A stretch of 64,000 nucleotides of DNA from contig QULU01000007.1 of assembly GCA_003481775.1 (NCBI GenBank), forward strand, positions 57,433 to 121,432, written 5' to 3'. The translations under genes were made by a program, and so were the position numbers. The DNA is from Clostridiaceae bacterium OM02-2AC (GTDB taxonomy: Bacteria > Bacillota_I > Bacilli_A > Erysipelotrichales > Erysipelotrichaceae). The notes under the pieces are model-generated. The model saw only the letters and a list, made by a program, of their open reading frames with translations, made no database searches and was not told the origin of the DNA. Numbering within the stretch: position 1 is the stretch's first letter; each line of letters starts with the position of its first letter. This document shows positions 27,443-35,518 of the stretch, one piece after another.

Positions 27443-27610
27443 TTAATAGCTATTTCTTTTTTCATCAATTATAGCCTTAATTGATAGAACCAATAAAATC
27501 GGTGTCAATATATCGAAAAAATCTAAGCCTTTTGCTGTTATGATTTTATACAATAATTCTATGCTCAATGCTATCGAAAAGATGAGCCATATCAAATTTA
27601 CCTTTTTCAT
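27443..27610 (-). CDS. Two-TM miniprotein, first gene under box E
   Basis: 55 residues; start at MKKVNLIW behind GAGGTG (an upstream in-frame ATG is rejected). Two hydrophobic helices (about 4-20 and 28-47) end in DEKRNSY. It lies directly after double box E and before the secreted Cys-containing protein, with which it is probably co-transcribed. It could be an immunity or export helper for that product. Confidence 0.6.
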   Translation of the reverse strand: MKKVNLIWLIFSIALSIELLYKIITAKGLDFFDILTPILLVLSIKAIIDEKRNSY

Positions 27611-27720
27611 ATTCACCTCTGTCATAATCAATTAAGATTTCTTTATGCAGCTGCAATGCTGTAACAAATATTTGCACATTCATCATACTATAAATTTGAA
27701 ATTTGTACATAGAATATCAT

Positions 27721-27751
27721 GCAAGCGGTCATATTAGGTATTGAACGGTCA
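27721..27751 (-). promoter_or_regulatory. LytTR double box E
   Basis: Minus strand ACCGTT and ACCGCTT half-sites start 20 nt apart, nearly identical in sequence to box B. A weak -35 (ATGTAC) starts 19 nt after the second, and TATGAT follows after 17 nt. Confidence 0.85.
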
Positions 27752-27784
27752 TTTTTCCTCTTTATCCCTATGTTATACAACAAA

Positions 27785-27818
27785 AAGAAACCTCTGTTTT
27801 ATTTATCAGAGGCTTCTA
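27785..27818 (-). terminator. Terminator of the rhaD operon
   Basis: Minus strand GAAGCCTCTG/CAGAGGTTTC stem followed by TTTTTG, just downstream of rhaD. Confidence 0.8.
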
Positions 27819-27827
27819 AATTTGTAA

Positions 27828-28655
27828 TTATTTTTTGTATAAATAACGCTCATCCAGTGTTACATGGAACGCTTCCTGCAAATCACGAAAGCCCTCCACA
27901 GGAATTGTCTGCAGCTTTTCCTGCCGACAGGAATGTACCTTGATCCACATTTCGGCACTCTTTTCAATCGTATGCATTAACCCAAAGGTGGAATCAAAAT
28001 CCACGCCACTGCAGAACATGCCGTGATGCGCCCATATGACCGCATTATAGGTTTCCATCAGTTTGCTTGTGACAACCGCAATCTCGCGGCCCCCCGGTAC
28101 CATCCATTCTACAACACCAATCCCCTCGGGAAAGATAATCGGGCACTCCGTCATCATTTCCCAAATCTCTCTTGTGATGATTTCCGACTTCAGCGGAAGC
28201 AGAAAGGTGAGTGCAATCACATTGGGACAGTGACAGTGATAAATCACACGGTTTTCATTGTTGGTAAGCTTTGCCTTGACTGCCATATTCATAAGATGAG
28301 TAGGCAACTCACTGGTAGGACGGCCTCCATGTTCAAGACCCCAGCATATCCGATACTTCGTACCGGTAGAATCAACCTGTATGATTCCAATCGTATTATG
28401 CGGATCCTTTTTCATATTGTGAAAATACTTTCCCGTGCCGCTGATTAGAAAATATTCATTTGCAAGATTATCCACAGTGGTACCAATTAGAAGCCATTTA
28501 CCATCTTCGTGCAATTCATCTTTTACATCTGCAACATCCTTCGGCTTCATCCAATACGTGAAATTCCCGCCATTGCGTTCATGCCAGCCCAGTTTGTCTC
28601 CGTAATCTGCCATCGCAATGTAATCATTTAAAAATGTTGTTTCTTCTACTTTCAT
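27828..28655 (-). CDS. rhaD: Rhamnulose-1-phosphate aldolase family (class II aldolase)
   Basis: 275 residues, the normal RhaD length; start at MKVEETTF behind GAGGAG. Zinc ligands are visible in YHCHCPNVIALTF and in AHHGMFCSG; the N-terminal RNGGNFTYW matches the substrate-phosphate loop (GGN). RhaD cleaves L-rhamnulose 1-phosphate to DHAP and lactaldehyde. No rhamnose isomerase, kinase or transporter is present, and the only partner is a hydroxyacid dehydrogenase, so the real substrate may differ. The regulator is the divergent DeoR gene. Confidence 0.8.
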   Translation of the reverse strand: MKVEETTFLNDYIAMADYGDKLGWHERNGGNFTYWMKPKDVADVKDELHEDGKWLLIGTTVDNLANEYFLISGTGKYFHNMKKDPHNTIGIIQVDSTGTKYRICWGLEHGGRPTSELPTHLMNMAVKAKLTNNENRVIYHCHCPNVIALTFLLPLKSEIITREIWEMMTECPIIFPEGIGVVEWMVPGGREIAVVTSKLMETYNAVIWAHHGMFCSGVDFDSTFGLMHTIEKSAEMWIKVHSCRQEKLQTIPVEGFRDLQEAFHVTLDERYLYKK

Positions 28656-28745
28656 ATAGTTTCTCCTCGTCTCCCTCAGGATATCAATCAATATTCATCC
28701 CCACACTACAAGCCCTTATACAAAATGTTCTCGCCCCATAAATCT

Positions 28746-29774
28746 TTATATCATGTACTTTGTATAACCAGTATCTACGGCTTCTTTAAGCTGTTTTAAC
28801 AATAGTTCTGGACTGCGTTCATAAGAATCCAGCGTATCCCCCCCACGATGATTGGTAAGCGTGCAGTTATCCAGCTGAATGATTGCATCCTCTTTCGTTA
28901 ACGGCTCCTTTGGGAATACATCAATCGCTGCCCCCATGATGATGCCGTTTTGCAGAGCCTCTTCTAGTGCCTGCATATCCACCAGTACCGCTCTTGCCGT
29001 ATTGATCAGATAGCTGACTGGTTTCATAAGCCTTAATTCCTCACGCCCGATAATCGGTGGATCGTTGGGTCCGATACGCCCGTGAAGGGAAACGATATCA
29101 CTTTCCTCTAACAGGGTTTTCTTATCAACCGCGATACAGCCCAGCTGCTCAATCACAGAAGCATCCAGATAAGGATCATGTACCATGATGCTGCATCCAA
29201 ACGGCTGCAGGCGCTGTGCGACCAGCTGACCGATTGCACCAAAGCCAATTAAACCAACCGTCATACTTCTAAGCTCCCGTATTGATCCGGTATTCGGATA
29301 GGATTCTCTCCAGACTCCCTCGCGTAAGGACCTGTCTGCTCTTGTCACATTCCGTGTTTCACAAATCATTAACCCAACCGTCAGCTCAGCAACGGCAAAG
29401 GCGTTGTGCATGGGACAGTGAATAACTCTGATTCCTTTTTTCTTCGCACTTTCCACCGCGATGTTTTCCACACCTCCCCTTGCCGTAACGATATACTTCA
29501 AGTGCGATGCCTGTTCAATGATTTCTTTTCCCACCGGACACATATGAACGAAGATCACATCCGCATCCAGCATAGCATCCTTCAATTTCCCTTCTATTTT
29601 GTATGCTTCACTTCCCTTTGTTTCAATATTGCGAATCAGCGTACGGGTAGAAACCCGATCCAAATCCGCCTTCCATGAAAAGCCCTGATAGGAACAAAAC
29701 AGTGCGTGATTCTTCAGTACCTTTGTGAATGCCTCCTCTGACAGAAACATATCTCCAACAGCAACACATTTCAT
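28746..29774 (-). CDS. D-isomer-specific 2-hydroxyacid dehydrogenase
   Basis: 342 residues; start at MKCVAVGDM behind GGAGG. The NAD-binding GFGAIGQLVAQRL loop, the NTARAVLVD strand and the catalytic His in TNHRGGDTL are present; the catalytic Arg/Glu pair is in LHGRIGPND and around FPKEPL. It reduces a 2-oxoacid or oxidises a 2-hydroxyacid in the cytoplasm. It lies 90 nt before the RhaD-like aldolase and 158 bp from the divergent DeoR gene, so both probably belong to a short sugar-acid or deoxysugar branch. Confidence 0.85.
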   Translation of the reverse strand: MKCVAVGDMFLSEEAFTKVLKNHALFCSYQGFSWKADLDRVSTRTLIRNIETKGSEAYKIEGKLKDAMLDADVIFVHMCPVGKEIIEQASHLKYIVTARGGVENIAVESAKKKGIRVIHCPMHNAFAVAELTVGLMICETRNVTRADRSLREGVWRESYPNTGSIRELRSMTVGLIGFGAIGQLVAQRLQPFGCSIMVHDPYLDASVIEQLGCIAVDKKTLLEESDIVSLHGRIGPNDPPIIGREELRLMKPVSYLINTARAVLVDMQALEEALQNGIIMGAAIDVFPKEPLTKEDAIIQLDNCTLTNHRGGDTLDSYERSPELLLKQLKEAVDTGYTKYMI

Positions 29775-29791
29775 ATACATTCCTCCTTAAT

Positions 29792-29900
29792 TGTTCGTTT
29801 CGCACATTCATCATAGTACAAAAGTGAAAAAACAGAAATACTATTCAAGCTCAATGTTTATTTTTCAATTATTTTTTATTTTTATTGTTTGAAACGAACA
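29792..29900. promoter_or_regulatory. Inverted-repeat operator pair for the DeoR regulator
   Basis: TGTTCGTTTC at 29792-29801 is repeated as its exact complement GAAACGAACA at 29891-29900, in the divergent promoter region of the dehydrogenase and the DeoR gene. A 10-bp inverted pair 90 bp apart suits repression by looping or two bound dimers. Confidence 0.65.
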
Positions 29901-29931
29901 TTTTATGATATAGTGAGAATAGGTGATAACA

Positions 29932-30708
29932 ATGACAAAACAGGAACGGCAGAAAGCGATACTTGCACTTTTACAGGATAAGGGAGAGCTTCATGTACAT
30001 ACGATATGCCGAAGCTTCCACATCGTAGCCATGACTGCACGACGTGATCTCATGGAGCTGGAGCAGAAGGGAGCTTTGATTCGGACACATGGCGGTGCCA
30101 TCGCAAAGGAGAAGAAAACCTTTGACGCACAGACACCGTTTGCAAAGCGCCGTAAGCTGCATACAAAGCAAAAGCAGGAGATTGCCCGTATTGCGAAAGG
30201 CTTTCTGAAGGAGCATGATCGTATTTTTCTTGCCAGCGGTTCTACAATGGATATATTCGCTTCTGCCCTTCTGCACAATCTGCCATTAACAATCGTAACT
30301 GATGCTGTGAATGTGGCATATGAATTGTATCAGGATTCCAGATTAACCATTTTTATGCTCGGTGGTGAGCTGCGCAGCAATTCCCTCACGCTGACCGGTC
30401 CGATAGCACAGGCAAATCTGAAGCAATTTCAGCTGTCAAAAGCTTTTTTAAGTGTGAATGCGATAGATGAAAAGGGAAACCTGTATACTGACAGTGTGGT
30501 GGAAAGCGGTCTGCTGGAAACACTGTTCTCTATTGTGGAGGAGGTCTATGTCCTCTGTGATTCCAGTAAGCTGAACAGCCGTGATTTCATTGCAATATCT
30601 CATGAACAGAGCTATACGCTTATCACAGATCAGGACGCGGATGAAAGTCTGCTGGAGGCTTATCGGCAAAATGGTATCCGCGTGGTGAAAGCTGCGCCAC
30701 AAATTTAA
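29932..30708 (+). CDS. DeoR-family sugar regulator
   Basis: 258 residues; ATG chosen over an upstream GTG because AGGTG lies 6 nt before it. The N-terminal helix-turn-helix (ELHVHTICRSFHIVAMTARRDLMEL) and the C-terminal sugar-phosphate-sensing domain (LASGSTMDIFASALL, VYVLCDSSKLNSR) are typical. It is divergent from the hydroxyacid dehydrogenase-rhaD pair and most likely represses it until a phospho-sugar binds. Confidence 0.88.
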   Translation: MTKQERQKAILALLQDKGELHVHTICRSFHIVAMTARRDLMELEQKGALIRTHGGAIAKEKKTFDAQTPFAKRRKLHTKQKQEIARIAKGFLKEHDRIFLASGSTMDIFASALLHNLPLTIVTDAVNVAYELYQDSRLTIFMLGGELRSNSLTLTGPIAQANLKQFQLSKAFLSVNAIDEKGNLYTDSVVESGLLETLFSIVEEVYVLCDSSKLNSRDFIAISHEQSYTLITDQDADESLLEAYRQNGIRVVKAAPQI

Positions 30709-30842
30709 TTTTATAAACGCAGATTTTATTGTTATGCATAATTTTACAATTAGCCTGAAAAATGAGGAGAACCCGTTTTTTCATGATATAATACTAGATA
30801 TAGTTCTAATCACTGAACAGAAAATAGGGAGGAAATGATGTT

Positions 30843-31307
30843 ATGAAAAAAAAGCTTTTACCATGTGCTGCACTTATGACAGCCTGTCTTGCCGTATCCA
30901 TGCCGATCGGTGCAAAAGAAAATCCGGAGCCATGGAGCAATACCATGTCACAATCGGAAGAACATGTAATTAAGGAAACCGGAATTGATAAGCGCTTTGA
31001 TATCGGTAAAACCGTATCCGTAAAGCTGGATAGTGCATATGTGACAAAGGACACAAAGGTTCAACTGACAGAAAATTCACTTTACAAAAAGGTTGGGAAA
31101 CTGATTCCTGCACCTTTCCACTTTCGCAGTGTTACCATAACCAAAAAATCGGGAGAGCTTATAGAATTTCCGGAAACACTGCAATTTCAGGAAAACAGCG
31201 GCTCCTTATCCCTGCATGGTCAGCTGCAATGTATCGAAATAAACCGTATGGATATAACGGGGGATACGATGGCTGCGACCTATACAGGAGTTCTGCTGGC
31301 AGAATAA
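30843..31307 (+). CDS. Secreted protein, unknown
   Basis: 154 residues with a signal peptide cleaved near residue 24 (IGAKEN). GGAGG precedes the start, with a TATAAT-like -10 about 55 bp further upstream. The mature part is beta-rich (KTVSVKLDSAYVTKDTKVQL, TITKKSGELIEF) and has one cysteine. No family is recognised. It stands alone, followed by a strong terminator. Confidence 0.65.
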   Translation: MKKKLLPCAALMTACLAVSMPIGAKENPEPWSNTMSQSEEHVIKETGIDKRFDIGKTVSVKLDSAYVTKDTKVQLTENSLYKKVGKLIPAPFHFRSVTITKKSGELIEFPETLQFQENSGSLSLHGQLQCIEINRMDITGDTMAATYTGVLLAE

Positions 31308-31316
31308 AATAAATAT

Positions 31317-31343
31317 CCACCAGCGAAAGCTGGTGTTTTTTTC
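31317..31343 (+). terminator. Terminator of the small secreted protein gene
   Basis: Perfect CACCAGC-GAAA-GCTGGTG hairpin followed by seven T. Confidence 0.92.
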
Positions 31344-31471
31344 GTTGAAGCCATACTGATATCCGTAGGGATTTCACTTTTTTTATGCTGTTTTTTAACA
31401 GCTCTATTATTCTTCTTTTACCAAACCATAAGCCCTGCAATTTATATAATGATTTTATTTTCATTATAGTT

Positions 31472-31512
31472 AAAAAAACTTTCAGATGCGTATACCAGCT
31501 CCTCTGAAAGCT
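31472..31512 (-). terminator. Terminator of the PRD regulator gene
   Basis: Minus strand CTTTCAG ... CTGAAAG stem followed by seven T. Confidence 0.8.
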
Positions 31513-31593
31513 TTTTATATTGTGTATGATACTTTATTCATGAGCCCTTTTACGCATGGCAGTACGTTCCTACCGTTTCCTGCAAAGAGCTGT

Positions 31594-33651
31594 TTATAAA
31601 ATGGATTCATATTCATAAAATATCTGGTATACTTCCTCTGCGGTTTTCGCCTTTCTGATATTCTCACAGAAATCCGCTTTCGATAACAGATTCATTAAAT
31701 GAAACATAGCCTTCAAATGCGAGTCCTTATCTATCGTAGACAGGCAGCATACAAAATCCACCGGATCATAGAACTGCGAGTGAAACGGTACCGGATGCTT
31801 CAGCCGAATCAGCTGCATCCCCAGCTTCTTTCCACCGACATCCGGCGATTCATGCGGTAAGGCAAAGCCCTGTGCCAGTACGATATACGGTCCCATTGTT
31901 TCAATATTGCGAATCATTTGCGTAATATACTGTTCACTCAGATAGTCCTGTTCCAGCAAGGGCTGCGCACTTCTTCTGACAGCCTCCTTCCAGTCTGCAC
32001 ATTCCACATCCACCTCGATATGTCCGGCAAGCAGCTCGCGAAGTGTTGCCTTGTCACTAGGGGCGATGGGAAAGAAATGCGACTGCAGATCCCGAATAAT
32101 ATTCTTATAGATTTCATCCTTATCCAGCGGACTGATGGCGATGGAATTCGCAATCAATGTCTGTAAACGCTGAAAGTTTGGGTTGGAATTCACGCGATGC
32201 ATATCGCTTTTTAACGTTTCCAGCTTTTCTCCTAACAAAATACAATCCTCATCACTCAGATATGGATGCAGGATGATGGTTTCACAGCGCTCCTCCTTCA
32301 GCGGTACGGTCGAAATAATCAAGTCGATTCCTGTAACATCATAATTAGCAAGCGCATGTACCGGCAAAACATCTGCCACATAAAACTGAAAGTATTTTTT
32401 TAACCGACTTAACAGCAGCTGTGAGGTACCCACTCCGGAATTACATACAAGTAGAATCGTGAATTGCGAGCCCTGATAACGGTTGCGCTCCATTGCCGCA
32501 CATACATGTATCGTAATATAGGCAATTTCCTCACTGGTGATTGCTCTTTGTACAAAAGCCTCCAGCGGCTGTAGATTTTTCTCGATTGCTGCGACAACCT
32601 CCGGATTCTTCTTCACGATTTCATACAAAAGCTCATTGTCACTGTCATAGCCCATATCCAGATCCTTAAATGTAGATTGCAGATGATTGGTCAGATTCTG
32701 ATAAAACTGAAAATCATTGCGCAGGTCAATATTTAAATCGCTGGCAACAGCATCAATAAACTGCTTGGAAATGACCTGGATCTGCATAATCTTCTCATCT
32801 GCATCATTGCGTTTGAGATAATGCATATTATACAGAATATCCGCCAGTAAATATTCCTCCTGCAGTCGATGCTCCATACCGAAATAATCCTCCATCTTGT
32901 TCATTAGATGGTTTGCCATTTTCTGCGTGGATACATGCTGGGAGACGTAATCGATTTCCACAAACCGGTGTTTATGATAGCGCTCAATCGTAAGCATCAG
33001 ATACTGGCGCAGGTCTTCAAAGGAACCGTCTGTTAAAAATCGGCTGCTTGATAATTCTGCATCCTTAATCATACGCTTCAGACTTTCCAAATCCTGCAAA
33101 GACATCATATTCTTATATTCTGTTGAGCGAAACTGCTGTACATATGGCATACGCAGCAGATGCATCAATAAAATTCTGCGGCTGCTCTCCCTGCCCTGAA
33201 TACGCAAGCCCCTGCGCAGAGATACAATTTCCAGATCATGCTTCTGTAAGCTTTTACGAACCTCATCCACATCATGAATCACAGTGGAACGGGATACGAA
33301 AAGAATATCCGCAAGCTGCTGCAGCGTCACATGCTCACTCGTATTCGCAATCAGATACAGAATCATATGCATGCGCTCCTCCTTGCTCAGCTTGAAGGAA
33401 TAAAAATCATTCTGTCCCAGCAGGGAGCGGATGGCATCGGTATCCTTTTGCAACTCGATGATTCCATGCTCACAAAGCTGAATCGGCTTCTGCTTGTTTT
33501 CCAGAAGAAAATCCGTGATTCCCTCCAGATCATAGCGAATCGTTCGTTCCGATACCTTGAATTTTTCAATCAGATCATTAATGGTACAGGTTTCCTGATA
33601 ATCCCGCTTTTCCATGATCCAGAAAATGATTTCTCTTGCACGTTTGTTCAT
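31594..33651 (-). CDS. BglG/MtlR-type PRD transcription regulator with PTS IIB and IIA domains
   Basis: 685 residues. Two N-terminal helix-turn-helix segments (residues 15-60, 95-135), two PRD domains (about 190-400), a GatB-like IIB domain with Cys in LLVCNSGVGTSQ (about 405-490), and a fructose-type IIA domain with His in ALPHESPD (about 540-680). Such activators (LicR/MtlR/ManR) read PTS phosphorylation and switch on their own PTS operons. No PTS genes lie beside it; the nearest PTS is the IIA-IIB-IIC operon at 16.5-18.7 kb, which lacks a regulator of its own. A link between the two is possible but unproven. Confidence 0.88.
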   Translation of the reverse strand: MNKRAREIIFWIMEKRDYQETCTINDLIEKFKVSERTIRYDLEGITDFLLENKQKPIQLCEHGIIELQKDTDAIRSLLGQNDFYSFKLSKEERMHMILYLIANTSEHVTLQQLADILFVSRSTVIHDVDEVRKSLQKHDLEIVSLRRGLRIQGRESSRRILLMHLLRMPYVQQFRSTEYKNMMSLQDLESLKRMIKDAELSSSRFLTDGSFEDLRQYLMLTIERYHKHRFVEIDYVSQHVSTQKMANHLMNKMEDYFGMEHRLQEEYLLADILYNMHYLKRNDADEKIMQIQVISKQFIDAVASDLNIDLRNDFQFYQNLTNHLQSTFKDLDMGYDSDNELLYEIVKKNPEVVAAIEKNLQPLEAFVQRAITSEEIAYITIHVCAAMERNRYQGSQFTILLVCNSGVGTSQLLLSRLKKYFQFYVADVLPVHALANYDVTGIDLIISTVPLKEERCETIILHPYLSDEDCILLGEKLETLKSDMHRVNSNPNFQRLQTLIANSIAISPLDKDEIYKNIIRDLQSHFFPIAPSDKATLRELLAGHIEVDVECADWKEAVRRSAQPLLEQDYLSEQYITQMIRNIETMGPYIVLAQGFALPHESPDVGGKKLGMQLIRLKHPVPFHSQFYDPVDFVCCLSTIDKDSHLKAMFHLMNLLSKADFCENIRKAKTAEEVYQIFYEYESIL

Positions 33652-33793
33652 AAGCTATCTACCTCACCATATATCATATAGAAAATATTGTAAAAAGCAA
33701 AGGTTAATTTTCTGCAAAAGACTCCGCAAGAAGTTGATCCGCTGACAGCCCTTTCCTGTCGTATAATGGAAGCATAAAGTGAGGTCGATCATC

Positions 33794-34672
33794 ATGCAAT
33801 TTAAAACCTATGTTCAGAAGAACAAGCCGGTCTACATGTATATTCACGGAGAATGTCTGTCCGCCTTCAGCTTTCAGGAGGAAATACGGGAACTAAAAAA
33901 AGACTATACGCTGGTTATCCCGATACTGGATGGCCATGGCAGTGAAGCACATAAGCCTTTTATCAGCATACAGCAGTGTGCAACAGAGCTTCTTGCCTAC
34001 ATTCAGGATACCTACGACGGACATATTCAGGTTTTATCCGGATTTTCACTGGGCGCGCAGATTGCCGTTACCATGCTGTCCATGAAGCCGGATCTATGCG
34101 CATATGCCATGATTGAAAGCGCAATGATGCAGCCGGTGAAGCTGCAGAGCTGGAGTGCCTATGCCGGTATTTACGCCAATCCGCTTGCAAGAAAAAAATG
34201 GTTCAATAAATTCATGTACTACACGGTGTTCAATGATGATTATGCCTTTGATGATTATTATCGTAATTATCAGGCAATGACGAAGGAAAACCTGAAGCGT
34301 ATACTGGACGCAGTCAGCTCCTTTCAGCTGCCTGAGAATCTGGATCAGGTCACCTGCAAAACAGCCATTCTTGTAGGTCAGCGGGAAAAGAAGAGTATGA
34401 AAAAAAGTGCCGATCTTCTGAAGGAGGCACTGAGCAACGCACAGATTTTCATGCTGATGAATTATACACACGGGGATTTCAGTATGGGCAATCCAAGAGA
34501 ATACCTGCGTTTCGTCAAAAGCTGGATACAGAATAAGGATATCCAGCAAAAGCGTAAGGTTCGCAAACAGAAGGAACAGCAGGAAGGGGAATACATGCCG
34601 AACTGGAAGCATCTCGTGAATAAGATCAAGGATAAAAAAGCAAAGAAAAAGCTGCAAAAGGCAGGCTCTTAA
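33794..34672 (+). CDS. Alpha/beta hydrolase
   Basis: 292 residues; ATG chosen over an upstream GTG because GAGG lies about 10 nt before it. The oxyanion region YIHGECLSAFSF and nucleophile elbow GFSLGAQIA are clear; a catalytic His is likely in YTHGDFSMG. No signal peptide. The last 50 residues are strongly basic (KRKVRKQKEQQ ... KDKKAKKKL), a tail that most family members lack and that might bind nucleic acid or membrane. Substrate unknown; the fold suggests esterase or thioesterase chemistry. Confidence 0.75.
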   Translation: MQFKTYVQKNKPVYMYIHGECLSAFSFQEEIRELKKDYTLVIPILDGHGSEAHKPFISIQQCATELLAYIQDTYDGHIQVLSGFSLGAQIAVTMLSMKPDLCAYAMIESAMMQPVKLQSWSAYAGIYANPLARKKWFNKFMYYTVFNDDYAFDDYYRNYQAMTKENLKRILDAVSSFQLPENLDQVTCKTAILVGQREKKSMKKSADLLKEALSNAQIFMLMNYTHGDFSMGNPREYLRFVKSWIQNKDIQQKRKVRKQKEQQEGEYMPNWKHLVNKIKDKKAKKKLQKAGS

Positions 34673-34679
34673 AATAGAA

Positions 34680-34828
34680 AAAAAGCTTATCCATGTTTTC
34701 ATAGGTTCTTTCTACTTTAGGGTAGATGTATAAAAAAGATTTCAGATCTATTGAAGAATACAGTAGATTTGAAATTTTTTATTCGCCCGAAATCGAGTAA
34801 GGACCGTTTTCATATAGGATAAGCTTTT
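34680..34828. repeat. 12-bp inverted repeat enclosing a terminator
   Basis: AAAAGCTTATCC (34681-34692) and its exact complement (34817-34828) flank a 125-bp segment between two convergent genes. The inner 34732-34781 hairpin (AAAAAAGATTTCA.. / ..GAAATTTTTT) is a bidirectional terminator. The whole could be a degenerate small mobile element. Confidence 0.5.
34732..34781. terminator. Bidirectional terminator between hydrolase and lipoprotein genes
   Basis: A long stem with A- and T-runs (ATCTA/TAGAT core) lies between convergent genes. Confidence 0.75.
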
Positions 34829-34842
34829 CTTATGATTAAGCT

Positions 34843-35286
34843 TTATACATCCTGCAGTTGCACAAGAAGATGCCAGTCGATGTTCTCGCTATCACTATGA
34901 ATACGATAGGCAAGCAGACTCTTTTTCAAAATGTCCGAATCACTGCTTACAGCACTCAAAAGAAGTGCTTCACTTTGAAAGACAATATCTCCATCTTTTT
35001 TCTGAAATGAAATCTTCACAGCTTGATCATACTGCGGCTCACCTGCTGCATTCAAAAGCTCTCCCATAACAATCAGGTCCTCAGGAACAGATGCAAGCTT
35101 TACAGTAATATCCGTATCCATTGATGAAACCTTCAATATTTTGTCATCCTTCAACAGCTTTGAAAATTCACTTTCCTCCAGAATTTGTTCCTGATCAGCA
35201 GCGATTGCTTTATTCTCGGCCTTCCTGCATCCGGTGAAGCTGCCCAGACAGAGAAACGCAAGACATAGAAGCAGTATTTTTTTCAT
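34843..35286 (-). CDS. Lipoprotein, unknown
   Basis: 147 residues with a lipoprotein signal (SFTGC, Cys20). The mature domain is about 125 residues of alternating strands and helices (VSSMDTDITVKLASVPEDLIVMGEL). It lies divergent to a two-component system, about 230 bp apart. An inverted repeat CTATGT/ACATAG sits at 35309-35328 in between, a possible operator. No family is recognised. Confidence 0.7.
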   Translation of the reverse strand: MKKILLLCLAFLCLGSFTGCRKAENKAIAADQEQILEESEFSKLLKDDKILKVSSMDTDITVKLASVPEDLIVMGELLNAAGEPQYDQAVKISFQKKDGDIVFQSEALLLSAVSSDSDILKKSLLAYRIHSDSENIDWHLLVQLQDV

Positions 35287-35518
35287 ACGGAACCCCTCCG
35301 TTCTTGTCTATGTGTATCGTAACATAGGGAACAGCGATTGTCCACTCTTCATGGGATTGTCTGTTTGTATAGAACTGATCAGCAGTTGAAGCAATGCCTG
35401 GTGCATGCATACATAATACTACAGACCTGCAAGATTCTATACTTTCTATTAACACTGTCGTTTTCCCTTGCTTTTCATGATGAATTCCTACATAATGAAC
35501 ATGCAAAGGGGTGGTAAC

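Noticed and set aside
34801..34812. Single ACCGTT matches outside the island (also near 31571)
   Set aside because: Only one half-site, with no partner 20-21 nt away and no matching promoter.
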